Position numbers and translations under genes: made by a program. From assembly GCA_029747585.1 (NCBI GenBank), contig JAPEVF010000132.1:1-64000 (forward strand): a DNA stretch of 64,000 nt, written 5' to 3'. The notes under the pieces were generated by a model that saw only the letters and a program-made list of their open reading frames with translations, was not told the DNA's origin and ran no database searches. Positions within the stretch are counted from its first letter, which is position 1; every line of letters begins with the position of its first letter. This DNA comes from Pleurotus djamor. Its lineage: Eukaryota > Basidiomycota > Agaricomycetes > Agaricales > Pleurotaceae. This document shows positions 31,194-45,597 of the stretch, one piece after another.

Positions 31194-32561
31194 ATGATGG
31201 CGTTGTCCATGAAGGTACCGCTTCGAGTAGCGGTCGTCCAATTCTGTCCGAAGGTAACTCCTTTCGACCTTATGCTCGCTGGCGAAAACTATCTGCTGCT
31301 GATCCAATGACCCGGATACAACTGATAGATCGGGCAAGTCAATGCCAACATAGGTGCCAACCTGGATTTTGCTTTAATTAACCTAGCCTGAAATATTGAC
31401 CAAACCAGCCAGGGCAATGGAGCTGTGTCAAAGGTCGTCTTGTCTTTCCCTAAAATTAAGCAACTGATTAGATGCGAATCCACTCTTTAGTATAGAACCG
31501 AGATCAGTGGATTTGGTGCGTGCTTCATCCAACAAGCACAGCTAGAGATACTATCTTCCCCACCCTGTTTCAGGTTTGTCTACCCGAGATGATATTTACG
31601 GGTGAGAATTGGGCCAACGCTTAGGCGGCAGGTACTATTGACTGGTAACCATTGAATTCACATTCAACGCTCAGGGTACGCCTTCCCAAATGCATTGTCG
31701 ATATCACCGATGTTGGAAGATGCTCGTACCGGTCCCACATCAAGGTTCTGTTCCAACTTGGCCACCAAAATTGGATGCTACGTTATCGCAGGCTACCCTG
31801 AACGTCTACGGCCCGAAGAACGAGATATCAGCGAGGTTGAACACTCGGAATCAGCGTCCGATCTAGTAGGCGCGAACAGTGCTGTTCTTTGTGGACCCGA
31901 CGGGGAGGTCATCTCCAACTACCGGAAAACAAATTTGTTCAAGACAGATATGACATGGGCGAAGCCAGGTAAGGCTCATGGACCGCGCGTACATGCTAAT
32001 GATCGAGGATTCAATGTGCTGGTTAGGGACTGGGTTTCTCACCGTGAAGTTACCATCACCCCTACGGACCGTCTGTCTTGGTATCTGTATGGATCTGAAT
32101 GCGCAGCCTCCGTACGATTGGACCCTCGAAGAGGGACCATACGAACTCGCAAATCACTGCCTTTCTCAGAAAGCGGACCTGGTGATCCTATTGAATTCAT
32201 GGCTGCGTTCACAACAAAGCAGCGACGAAGAAGACACGGATTGGCCTACTTTGAACTTTTGGGCTGCGAGGTTTCATCCTTTGTGGCGTGATCAGGCAGC
32301 GACCGAGCCCCCCAGCTCAAATAGCGAAATAGCTGAGGATGAACACAAGACCGTTGTTGTAGTCTGCAATCGGACTGGTACCGAGAATGGTAGGCGTAAT
32401 GATGTCGTGGCACCCAAAGAGACCTAACGCAGACCGATACAGATATGACATTCGCAGGGAGCTCAGCTTGCTTTGAGATGAAACAGGGCTCAGGTCGTCC
32501 AAGATTGCTTGATGCAATGGAGAAGGAAGAAGAAGGCGTCCGTATCTGGCAATTTAATTAG
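31194..32561 (+). CDS. NTA1: Protein N-terminal Asn/Gln amidohydrolase (nitrilase family)
   Basis: Seven or eight short exons encode a nitrilase-fold enzyme. VPLRVAVVQFCPK and IGQVNANI open the domain; IEPRSVDLVCLPEMIFTGYA carries the catalytic Glu; NYRKTNLF the catalytic Lys; VCLGICMDLNAQPPYDW the nucleophilic Cys. The WKTLNFWAARFHPLW-like segment (TLNFWAARFHPLW) and VVVVCNRTG follow, and the last exon is FEMKQGSGRPRLLDAM to IWQFN, stop at 32559-32561. NTA1 removes the side-chain amide from N-terminal Asn and Gln, creating Asp/Glu for arginylation in the Arg/N-degron pathway. Adjacent ATGs at 31194 and 31197 both suit; an in-frame upstream ATG (31119) adds unrelated residues. Exon joins near 31336-31500 are inferred from the family pattern. 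Confidence 0.88.
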
Positions 32562-32620
32562 TGATTAATGATTATAACAAGTCGACAGTTGAATCTAGGA
32601 AGTAAGTGTAAACCTTCTTC

Positions 32621-36246
<3,626 letters not shown>

Positions 36247-37061
36247 GGCGTCCAGCGCACTTGGTGGAGAAGTCGAATAGTAAGAGGCAGGGAATAACCT
36301 GCGTGGACGCGTGCCTTGCGCGTGCCCCAAACGCGCTGTGACAAGTCACGTGTGAAGCATCACGCCTTGGACCCGACGAGGGCTCGCTTACTTTATTACT
36401 TATCACTGTTTCCATCTCTGCTCGGTACCCTTCAATCTCTCACCGCGGTCTTTCCATGCTGTAGACTCTAGAACTTTTCTACCACATGCATGGCATGGGA
36501 GAAGTCTGGACCCAGACTACCCAAACATGCCCAGAAAATAACTTCTTTTTCGCTCGTCATCAAATCCGATTGACTTATCGGTTCTCGGTTTGGACATAGC
36601 AGACAACGCACGTCCCCATATGTCTATTGTTCCATCATCGAATCGGAATCATCGATAGGCGTCTCAACGCCTAAGCCGAACTTGTCTGGCAGAAATTCAC
36701 ACCTGCCGCATGGAATAGGGAACCCGCCGACTTTCGCGCCACGAAATCGAACAAAGGGTCAGATTACCTTTGTCCTAGGCGGATCTGGTGTGAAAACCGC
36801 CACAGTGGCATTTTACACGCGCTGACTGATTGTTTTTCTTTTCTCAGCGAAGGCTACATACGGAGGTAAATAACACACAACAGGATCATCAGGAACTTTG
36901 CACGGAAAACGAAACAAACGCTGGAAAAATATAAAATACAGGCAATCGGCGGAATGTAGGGATCAATGCCGATGGTAACTGGAATGGAGATTTGGGTGTT
37001 GTGGGAGTGGAGGGTATTCGAGGGTACGAGCGGGAGATAATACAATAAGCGATATGTTCCC
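36247..37061. other. Intergenic region, RecQ upstream
   Basis: About 815 bases between the RecQ start and the 3' end of the PAS gene, both on the minus strand. No coding potential with splice support and no repeat seen. Presumed RecQ promoter and PAS gene 3' UTR. Confidence 0.5.
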
Positions 37062-38624
37062 CTACACATTGGCGTGGCGAAGGATGACCATCATTCCATC
37101 CGAATGCGCTGAAAATATGGCGTCCACTGGAACTTGGCGCGAGGAGTCGGGGGATAGAAGGGCATGGATTCGTGGTCGAACAACGACAGGATTGCCTCTG
37201 GGTCGTACACTCGGTGCTCGAGATCTAGACGTGGAACCTTTGCGGTTTCTTGATGAAGGGGGGTCGGGTATCCGAGTACTAGTGGACAAGACGGTTCGTT
37301 GAAAAGACCCAGTTAACAACAAGGGATTTACTCACCTTGAATCTCTACCTTCCGTCAACAGGGTGAACTTCCCGTAACCAAAGCCTCCATCGCTTGGTTG
37401 CCCCCTTTCATTTACGCCCCAGCCTTTCACGACGTCCATCCAACTCCGCACGATGTCTTCGTCCTTCTTTGCTACAAAATCAAAGAAGCTGCGTCCCATT
37501 GCGGTCATCGTGGAAAGCAGTAGGTCGTTTGAACAATAGACTATCGGGCAGTTGACCGAGAATCGATCCAGGATAAGTGCCGTCCTGAACGACTGCAGTG
37601 GCAACAGATCAAAGTCGAGATCAGCATTCTCTGCCTGAGGTTCTGGTGTTCGGGTTCTGGACCGTCTGGACGATCCACTGCGTCGACGTGCCCGGGATCG
37701 ATTCGTGTTCGGTTGTCGTCCTCTGTCGCCCGATCGATCCGTCCGAGGCCCATTGGACTTGCTTCGCACTCGATAAGAGAAGCCGTCGGAAACTAAGGAA
37801 AGGCTACGACCTCTTGGAAGAGGAGGATCAGGAGGCATTGGGGAAGGGTCATTCCATCTCTGGAAGTGAAGAGAAGGTGACGACGATGATTAATTTTTGG
37901 CAAACCACCAAGATGAGTAGGATTCCTTACTCTAAATTCAAAATCCCGGGCGTGGGGCGTGATGACAGTGATCTCCTGCGCTGTCGAGGCATTATGTAAG
38001 GCCTTCGCGCCAGGCGTTGCGAATGAAACGCTGCCTGCCGGAAGAAAAAGATGTACGTAAACAAGGATTCCAGGCGGGTATGGTCAAGGCAACAAGGCTA
38101 ACAGACCTACGAGGACGTTGTGGACGACTGTTCGCGAAATTCCACAGAGGACATACCCCTTGTACGGATCCTTGTGTCGCAGACGCAGGTAAGCAATGAC
38201 AGCCGCCTTATCCTCTTGGATTGTGTTGCTACCCGGGGTCAACAGGTTCGGTTCAAGCGATCAAAAGTGCCAGGTGGCTCACTAGTGCATTTTCTGAACT
38301 CTGGGGAACTCGTCTGGATGAACGAGCTGCAGCGAGGGTGTGCCAATGAGGTCCGAAGGTTCGTACCCTGCTTATCAGTCAGAGGGGGCACTCGTTGTAA
38401 ATCTGAGCAGCTCACCAAGGAGGTCGGTCACAGAGTCGGTCATGAAGACCCAATTCGCCTAGAAGCAATAAGCACAAGGAACGACTGCACGAAGGGCATT
38501 GCTGAGCACCTCTGGCGCAAAGTCGACTATTCCGACTGGGACATGGGGGCATCAAAATGCAGCTCGAAGGTTCAAGATACCAAGAATGCATACTGAAGGA
38601 AAGATATGAATGGGATGTCTCCAT
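37062..38624 (-). CDS. PAS-domain regulatory protein
   Basis: Seven or so exons. Starts at ATG 38624 (METSHSYLSF) and, over successive small introns, reads IGIVDFAPEANWVFMTDSVT, DLLGYEPSDLIGTPSLQLVH, PDEFPRVQKMHYNTIQEDKA and YLRLRHKDPYKGYVLCGISR: a complete PAS domain with the LLGYEPSDLIG signature. After an Arg/Ser/Pro-rich linker (SGDRGRQPNTNRSRARRRSG) a second PAS-like region follows: LILDRFSVNCPIVYCSNDLL, RSFFDFVAKKDEDIVRSWMD, WGVNERGQPSDGGFGYGKFT and, after an intron, VDAIFSAHSDGMMVILRHA, ending at 37062. This two-PAS arrangement is typical of basidiomycete relatives of the White-collar proteins, but no GATA zinc finger, LOV cysteine motif or kinase is seen. Likely a sensory or dimerising regulator. 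Confidence 0.8.
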
Positions 38625-38944
38625 GGCTGGTTCAGCAGAAGCGGGGGGCGATGGGGTGGACGGTGAACATGCACAGCGCTAGAAAGCCNAAAATCTGACG
38701 GATGGGAGAAAAGGCCACAGTGGGTATGAGACAAAGAGGGATGTAATAGGACGTACTCTTTAATAGGCCAAGATTTGTGTACGAGGGTGAATCTAGGGTC
38801 CCCGCGCCTCAGTGCAACCCCAGGATTTGGCGCTGGCCAGGTTCGTGAGACCAAGCACCTCCTTGTCCCAACACACGGCAACGGATCCTCACTAAGATCC
38901 CCAAATTAAATAGGTCCCAAGGACTTAAAAAACCTTCTCCAGAG
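38625..38944. promoter_or_regulatory. Shared divergent promoter (PAS gene / TRM61)
   Basis: A 320-bp gap separates the starts of the minus-strand PAS gene and plus-strand TRM61. No TATA box or other motif stands out. Confidence 0.4.
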
Positions 38945-41626
38945 ATGTGGTCTACCGCCAGGGAAATCGCTGCGGGCGACGTGGTCATCGTCTGGCTGGT
39001 AAGAACCCCTTCATCAGGGGTTTGCTCGTTTTTTTTCTTAATTTTTTCTTGATGTTTTCTATGATTTTTAGACGAGAGATATGATTCAGCCGCTGGTGGT
39101 CACGCCCGGCAAGGACCTGAACATCAGGTTTGGCTATTACCGCCATGATGATCTTGTCGGCGTACCCTACGGTTCCAAAATTCGTTCGCGCAACGGCAAA
39201 GGCTTCATCCATGTCCTACGTCCGACGCCAGAACTCTGGACAATGGCCTTACCTCATCGAACTCAAATCCTTTATCTCGCCGATATCGCGTTTATCACTT
39301 GCCACCTGGACGTAAAACCCGGCAGCCATGTCGTCGAAGCCGGTAAGTCGAAACTTACTCATCTCTTGTGTTTTTTTTCTCTGGAAAATGATTCGGGGAA
39401 AAATCGCCAAATATAAGCGCCCGTCTCATTTACGGCTAGTTTCCTTTTGCCTCCGTTCACCGCACCTCGAGGCACCTTCTTTCTTACCCAATTATTGCTT
39501 ACGCTTACGCTGATGCCATGGGATCAATTCGGTGCCATCACTTCCAGGTACGTACTCGTACATTTACATAGACTATTGTCCAACATTAATCTCCCATCTC
39601 GGAACAAAGGTACAGGATCAGGATCCTTCTCCCATTCCGTTGCCAGGACCATCGGTCGATCGGGCCACCTCTACTCCTACGAGTTTCATGAAGCCAGAGC
39701 AACCGCCGCAACGTGAGTGCACTTACAATCAATATCACTGCGGGAGGCCATGCCTTCTCTCCCCAGATAAACCCCCTCCATCAGGGAATTTACAAGAAAT
39801 TTGTTCCTTGTCAATTTCCGTAAGGAAAAAGAGCGAAAAATGGGCAAAGCTTCGCTGGCTGCTGTTTCCGGCAACGTTTCTTACGTCGCTTGTCGACTTT
39901 TCTGATGCTCTCGAGAACGCTCACTTGCTCTTGGGCGTTTTCTCCAAGAAAAAAGGCATAAATCAGCCAATCAGGCTGCGTATACCGCCCATGTTTCCTG
40001 GAGCCTTTTTCCCGGAGAAAACAGGTTGTAACAAAGGTCCTGAAGGGGAGGAGCCCTAGCGAGAAAAGGCCTTGGTGCCTGCAGAATACCACTGCGGGAG
40101 GCCATATCTTTTCGAACTGGCAACAACACCCTTCAAAAATGTTCAGGACTTTTCTACTTGTTTCTTCCGGGAGAATGAGCATTACGCAGTCTAATTGGCT
40201 GGTTGATCTTGGAGGAAACATCGAAAAGCAAAGGAACGTCAAGTAGGTTTCTTTGCGCGAGGGGTTTGTCACCTGTGAAAACGCCTGGCCTCCTGTTGTA
40301 CACCTGCTTCGCATTCGGAAACCCTCACCTTGACCGATTAATACTAACTTACTTAATCCCATTAGTGAAGAATTCGCCCGTCACGGCATGTCGGATTTCG
40401 TAACCCTTACACACCGGAATGTCTGCAGCGATGGTTTCACTGTGGAGAACGTCGCCGATGCTAGTAAGTCCATGACTTTATTGAGGACCCGGGATAATAG
40501 GTGTGGAACTCTGTCGGCCAGTGGTTGCTTCCCCATATCTGGTGAATATCTCGGGCTCGCAGAACTTTGGCCCTTCTCGACGACTTTTCAGGCGAAACGT
40601 TCGCGCCCTTGTCCTTGGTTTTCCGCGGGGAGACAAGGTCCCTTTGCGCCAATCGCTCATAGGGCCTTTTCTCCTCGAGAATCAGCAAATAAAGGTTGTG
40701 AACCATATTGAATGGGAGTTTTCCGGCAAGAGAAGGGGTGCCAACTGCCCGCCACCCGAGTCGGTTAGGTATTTTGACCGGTTTGGGGCTTCGAATGTCT
40801 GTTTCGCGACCTGCCTCCGATCTCCTCCACACCAGGATTCCACACCTATTATCCCGGATCCTCTTTATCATCGCGCCCGTTTGTCCCCTTCCCTGATTAC
40901 CTTTCCAGTATTCCTCGATCTGCCAATGCCGTGGAACGCCATAGCACATGCCAAAAAGACACTTCGCGTAAGTCTCAAAAGAATGTTATTCTTCTGGAAT
41001 TTCTCAAATGAGCACGCCTTTTATCCCCAGAAAGATCGCCTTACCCGGATCTGTTGTTTCAGTCCATGCATGGAACAAGTACAACGTACAGTCATCGCCC
41101 TCAATGATGCTGGTTTCACAGGTGTGTTATCTTTATTTATATCAACTTCATTCATTTCGGCTCCACCTCACCAACGATGTGGTTAGAAATTACGATGTAC
41201 GAAACACTCGTGAGAGCGCACGAGGTGGACCAGGTACCCGCTCTGCGATCAATCGAAGATGTGGCGACGAGTTTGAAGAAGGCGGAACAAAAACGTGAAG
41301 ATAAACGGATACGACAGATTGTGGTTTCCAGACAGAACCTGGCAAAGAGGAAACGTGGAGACGGCGGTGAATCGGATCTCACACAGGTGCAGACGCGGGA
41401 CGATGGGGCCGAGCCTGTTGCTGGTGGAAAACGCACGAAAACCGATGAGCTAGAGGAATCGCTCCAGGAATCGGGGTCTGTTGAACCCAGTTTCGCCGAC
41501 ATGCCTGAAGGACAGTCGACAGGTTCCACTGCTAAAATCGCCGTGTCGAAAGCATTCGCCGAAGTTCGCGGTCATACGTCCTACCTAACATTCGCTTCTC
41601 TCCTCGGAGTTGTAGAATCTTCGTAA
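38945..41626 (+). CDS. TRM61: tRNA (adenine-58-N1)-methyltransferase catalytic subunit
   Basis: Seven exons encode Trm61 (Gcd14), which with Trm6 makes m1A58 in the T-loop of tRNAs, including initiator tRNA, in the nucleus. Exon 1 is [18 protein letters not shown]. Exon 2 has [40 protein letters not shown] and [20 protein letters not shown]. The SAM-binding loop [20 protein letters not shown] is split by intron 2 (39341-39608). Then [20 protein letters not shown], the [20 protein letters not shown] motif and [35 protein letters not shown]. The last exon adds a Lys/Asp-rich insert and [15 protein letters not shown]. Introns 2-4 are unusually long (about 270, 650 and 440 nt against about 55 elsewhere) and contain small inverted-repeat elements. 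It ends 63 bp from convergent RAD4. Confidence 0.92.
39738..40106 (+). repeat. 16-bp direct repeat flanking 337 bp
   Basis: CACTGCGGGAGGCCAT occurs twice in the same orientation in TRM61 intron 3 (near 39740 and 40091). The sequences inside start GCCTTCTCTCCCCAG and end, on the opposite strand, GCCTTTTCTCGCTAG, so the ends are weakly inverted. May outline an inserted segment that includes the 39937-40022 element. Confidence 0.45.
39937..40022. mobile_element. Short element with terminal inverted repeats, copy 1
   Basis: An 86-bp segment in TRM61 intron 3 begins GTTTTCTCC and ends GGAGAAAAC; the outer 20 bp are nearly complementary (GTTTTCTCCAAGAAAAAAGG against CCTTTTTCCCGGAGAAAAC). The core contains CAGCCAATCAGGCTGCGTA. 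A diverged reverse-oriented relative lies at 40160-40219. No coding capacity; no target duplication recognised. Confidence 0.5.
40160..40219. mobile_element. Short element with terminal inverted repeats, copy 2
   Basis: A 60-bp segment beginning GTTTCTTCC and ending GGAGGAAAC. Its core TTACGCAGTCTAATTGGCTG is the reverse complement, with a few changes, of the core of the 39937-40022 element. Located in the same intron in opposite orientation. Confidence 0.45.
40483..40863. mobile_element. 381-bp MITE-like element in TRM61 intron 4
   Basis: Terminal inverted repeats of 26 bp with one mismatch: the left end (40483-40508) has CCGGGATAATAGGTGTGGAA, the right end (40838-40863) has the exact complement TTCCACACCTATTATCCCGG. 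TTTAT stands just outside both ends (40477-40481 and 40864-40868), offset by one base on the left, a possible target-site duplication. The interior has an open minus-strand frame but no transposase motif. It fills most of a 440-nt intron of the essential gene TRM61, in a region where other introns are about 55 nt. Non-autonomous DNA transposon is the best reading. Confidence 0.75.
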
Positions 41627-41689
41627 AAAGAATCATTATATATCCATAGAATATGTTATAAGTTACACATCTAGTCCGAAAAGCGGGGA

Positions 41690-44600
41690 TTAACGCCTTA
41701 GCTGGGATTGACTCTTGGATGTACGAGGGCGTAGCACTCTTGTCGGTATGGGCACTGTGGAATTTGTTGTCGCCTTCGCTTTACGCTTCTTGGAAGGAGG
41801 CGACTCGGTTATGACAACTTCAACGGTAACGTCACTTAGCCGGCGCTTTGTATTGGGATGAGCTTCGCTGGATGAGCTTGCAATAGCCCTTGGTTTCAAA
41901 GGAGAAGATGGGGGTGAATCTGGTTTCGGAGGAGTGGTTTGCCGTGGAGTACCAGGCGTGTTCACATGTGCGCCATTTGCGACAACGCGGGTGGATCGTC
42001 GACTTGCTCTCTTGGGTCTCACAGAGCCGGGGAGGTCCTCATCCTCAGGTTTGGCATGCTCATCGAGGGGAGGATTTGATAGGGGAGCTACAGGGATGTC
42101 GATAGGGTCAGATGTGTCGAGGCCGGGGGCCACCACTTGCGTGTCATGTTTCTCCGCAAGCTCTTGCATTGATACCGGGACGAATCGCGGGATCTCAAGA
42201 GTAAGCGGTGGATCGTCCTCAATCTCAGAGTCGAGATCCATAGTCCCAAGGACAAGAGGTTCGGCGGTTTCCTGCACGCTCTCAGGGTGTTGTCCCAACG
42301 CTTTGGCATGAGGCGCGCTTGGTATAAGATGCGACGGATAGGATGGCAGAACGGGGTGCGTGTTTCTGGGGAGAAGGTAGGGTTGGACGATATCGTCAGC
42401 ATCTATCAGGAAACCGCCCCCTTTATCAGGAGCCTACGTGTGAGGGATAGAATAATCAGCTAGAAGCAATGCGGAGCACGTTAGGTACTTACATCAGGCT
42501 GGTCGGCGACAGTATTTGCGTCAGCTACTGGTATCTGAATCTCCAACGTCCCATCCTTATATTGGGAATGTAGCCTCGCGCGGATTTGGAGGCCTTGGAT
42601 AAGCCGTTTCCAACGCTTGATAACGCGCTCCTTGCGTTGGATGAGTGCCTTCTTCTCGGCCTCTTGTTCAGCTTCCGCATATGCCTGAGAGATTTGGTCA
42701 GTTCCACCGACGACCAGGCCATTAGATCGATGCGCTTGCCTCAATAAGGACAGCCTCATGCTCAGCGGCAATAACAACACCCTCAATGACCGGCATTGCC
42801 CGCCGGCTCTTGAAATGAAAGCCAGTCTACAAAGGGTCTTGTTAGGAACGACCACGACTCGCGAGCATCGTGCACACGCACCACCGCTTCTGCATAGTCG
42901 AAACCTAGCTTCTTCGCAATCTTCCAGGCTCCTCGGACTAAAATCGTCTGTATTAACAGGATAAATGGGATCCAGGGAAATAGCCACTTACGAGGAACGT
43001 GTGCTCCGCCTGCGGGCAGCATGGAAGGCACGTACAAATCAATGTTACCGTAATTATTTTTCGGAATTACACCCTGAAAGTTGATTAGGTAGGTCCACAG
43101 CGGGTGGGATGGCGGACTCACGTCAACTATTGGTGGGGGCACGAAGGGCTCTGTTTGACTCCAGGCATACAAGCCTTGCATGAGTTCTGCGCCTGAAGCT
43201 GCACCCGCCTCCTTCAATGCCTCGATGGCCCTGAGTTTGTTGACCGTGCTCACACGCGCTTTCACGGTTTTGAGCGGTTGACATCCAGCCTTGACCACTC
43301 TACCCTCGCTTCTGAGCCAATTTTCGCTTGTCTTGAGTTCTACAACAGCAGAGCGAGGATATACGGGTTCGTCTCGGAAGCGGCCGAGCTCTGGAGTGTC
43401 TGGAGGTTCAGGATGAATAACTTGATTTACATGAAGATGACGGGTCAGAACATAACTGCATATGGCGAATCAGGAAAGGGCGATATGAAAGGCAGAAACT
43501 TGCTCACAGGGGATGATCCTTGAAGCCAGCAATAGTCGTCGGCATGCCCTCAGCTAGTTGGGCTGCCTCTAGTTCTTCGTCTTCAGCATCATCTCGAGCC
43601 TCAATAAAAAGTAACGATCAGCAATTGTGTAGTCCGAAAAAATCGGGTACTTACTAGACGGTAAGGCCGATGTATTATGCCCAAAACACCTTCCCACCAC
43701 TGGAGACGACCCTTGCCTCTGCCTTGGCCCTGCATCTTAGCAACTTTGACTGCATACTCCCGTGCATAACGCCGTGTAACATCTCGTGCATAGCCGTCTT
43801 CCTCGAAAGCGAGAACATATACCATCCGGTTCTCAATTGTCTTCGGAGCATATGGAGGTCGGCTTGGAGCTTTCTTTTGAGGCGTAGATACTCCGATTGT
43901 GCGATAAATGGATGGAAGGGAAGGAAGCAAAGGCAATTGCGATGGATCGAATACCTTGCGCTTGTTAACCAAGCCCCGTACCGGATCCACGGGCAACCAT
44001 TGAGCATCGCCCTTAGAGTAAACTTCAGTCCAGAAGACAGGTGGAGTTGAGAGAGCTGGTCGCAGATTGTCAGTATTGAGATGTGGCTTTCTCCTCATTT
44101 ACTCACCAGTTGTCGCTCTTTGTGGAGAGGGGGGAGGAGGGCCGTTTGGAGGTCGCTTGGTTGGTCGCTTGCGAGATTTAGGCGAGGATGTGCCCTGGTT
44201 CTTAGATGAGAATTCACTAGATGAGCTAGTATCGCTCTCTGAAAAAGCCGAGTCATCATCTGAAGAGCCACTGTCAGATTTCTCTTGGAGTTGAGCGGCC
44301 TTTTTGGCCTTTGAAGCGCTGATAGGCTTAGGATTCGACTTTGACCGGGTCACCTTTGTCGATGACCGGAGTCGTGGCTTGGAAGCTGCGGCCTTTGATG
44401 ACTTCTTCTGTGGCTTGGAGGCCGCAGCCTTTGGTGGCTTCTTCAGTGGCTTCGACGTGTTTGTGGTTGCCTTTGCGTCACTAGCTTTCACCTTGCCCTT
44501 GCCCTTGGGTTTGAGTTTCGCTTCGCTCCCTCCGCTCTGCCATGGAACGCTTTGGATGCTAACAACAAGCCTCGCAGGTATGTCCAAGGAACGGCAGAGA

Positions 44601-45443
44601 GAGGTGAATAATTGAGCGCTGGTATCGCGGGACCCACTACGCATCAGAGCGTGCTTCATGAGGCTTTTCGGAGAGCGTATGAACTCGCCATCGTCATTGA
44701 GTGTCGATTGAAGAGACTCTATGTCTATGGACTTCAGTCCTTTCAGTGCACCCAGCACCGTTGTCAAAGTTACGTCGTCTGGAGGATTTTCAGTGGAAGG
44801 AGAGGGTTCTTGATGTTCTTTGGACACAATGAGACCTTCGTCTCTAAGACCTTCGTGAACAGACTCATAGGTTCTATTGCGAAGATGTCCAACAGGCGTG
44901 ACTTCGAAAAAATCAATCCACCATTCGACGAGACGCGTCATGGCAGCCTGGAACATACGACCTCGCCGTGCAGCCTCTGGAATACGCGATTTATGTATGG
45001 CTGCGAAACCGTTTTGCAGCGGTAGAGGGGTTAGCGAAAGTAGACGAGCCTATTTCACGGTTAGCCGCATGTTGCAAGGTGCAAGGCGGTGGAATAAGCG
45101 AGCTTACTTGCAGCAGGTCGTCATTTATCCACTGATTCCGAATCCCAGCGTTGGTGATTAATGTTATGGTATGTATTTTATGGCAATTAATTCGCTTTAA
45201 TCTTTCTTCAGGTGAAGGTCCCTTTCGCCTGAATCACTATGAGCTGAACGCATCTTGTATACCAGGGACCGATAGTACTCACTGAGCTGCCGGCTTCGTA
45301 ACCTCCTTCCCCTTTCCCTTCACCTCCGTCTTCTGAGTTGGGTTGAGCGTAATCTCAAGGTGCTGGGCGGTAACTTCCACTTCTTCCCAGTCAAGTTCAT
45401 CGTCGCTGTCGTATCCTCCAGGTAGAGTACTTCCAGATTCCAT
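41690..45443 (-). CDS. RAD4: DNA-repair damage-recognition protein Rad4/XPC
   Basis: Many exons. Start ATG 45443 (MESGSTLPGGYDSDDELDWE, EEVEVTAQHLEITLNPTQ), then RKGPSPEERLKRINCHKIHT, INDDLLQARLLSLTPLPLQN and the transglutaminase-like fold (MTRLVEWWIDFFEVTPVGHL, SAQLFTSLCRSLDIPARLVV). A Lys/Ser/Ala linker with tandem SKPxKKxxKAAASKP units precedes PPVFWTEVYSKGDAQWLPVD. BHD regions follow: DHPLYVLTRHLH-like, VIPKNNYGNIDLYVPSMLPA, LGFDYAEAV and GFHFKSRRAMPVIEGVVIA. The acidic/basic C-terminus ends PRTSKSQSQLRR at 41690. With Rad23, Rad4 recognises helix-distorting lesions and starts nucleotide excision repair. Only 155 bp separate its start from the upstream PhoD stop, which supports the chosen ATG; a longer upstream frame is closed by a stop. 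Confidence 0.9.
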
Positions 45444-45597
45444 GTGCGCAGCCCGAATAAAGAGGTGATGGAGAACGGAAACAAGACGCGTCAAGGGGAT
45501 ACATTGGCAACATGGACGTGACTAATGAGACACCCTGCGTGGGAACAAATAGTGACTCAGGTCTCGTAAAAGGAGCCCCCCTGATCAAAAAGGAACT

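Noticed and set aside
40461..40949. 162-codon minus-strand frame inside the TRM61 intron
   Set aside because: It spans the MITE-like element and its inverted ends, has no transposase-like motif, and runs into coding sequence of the opposite strand.
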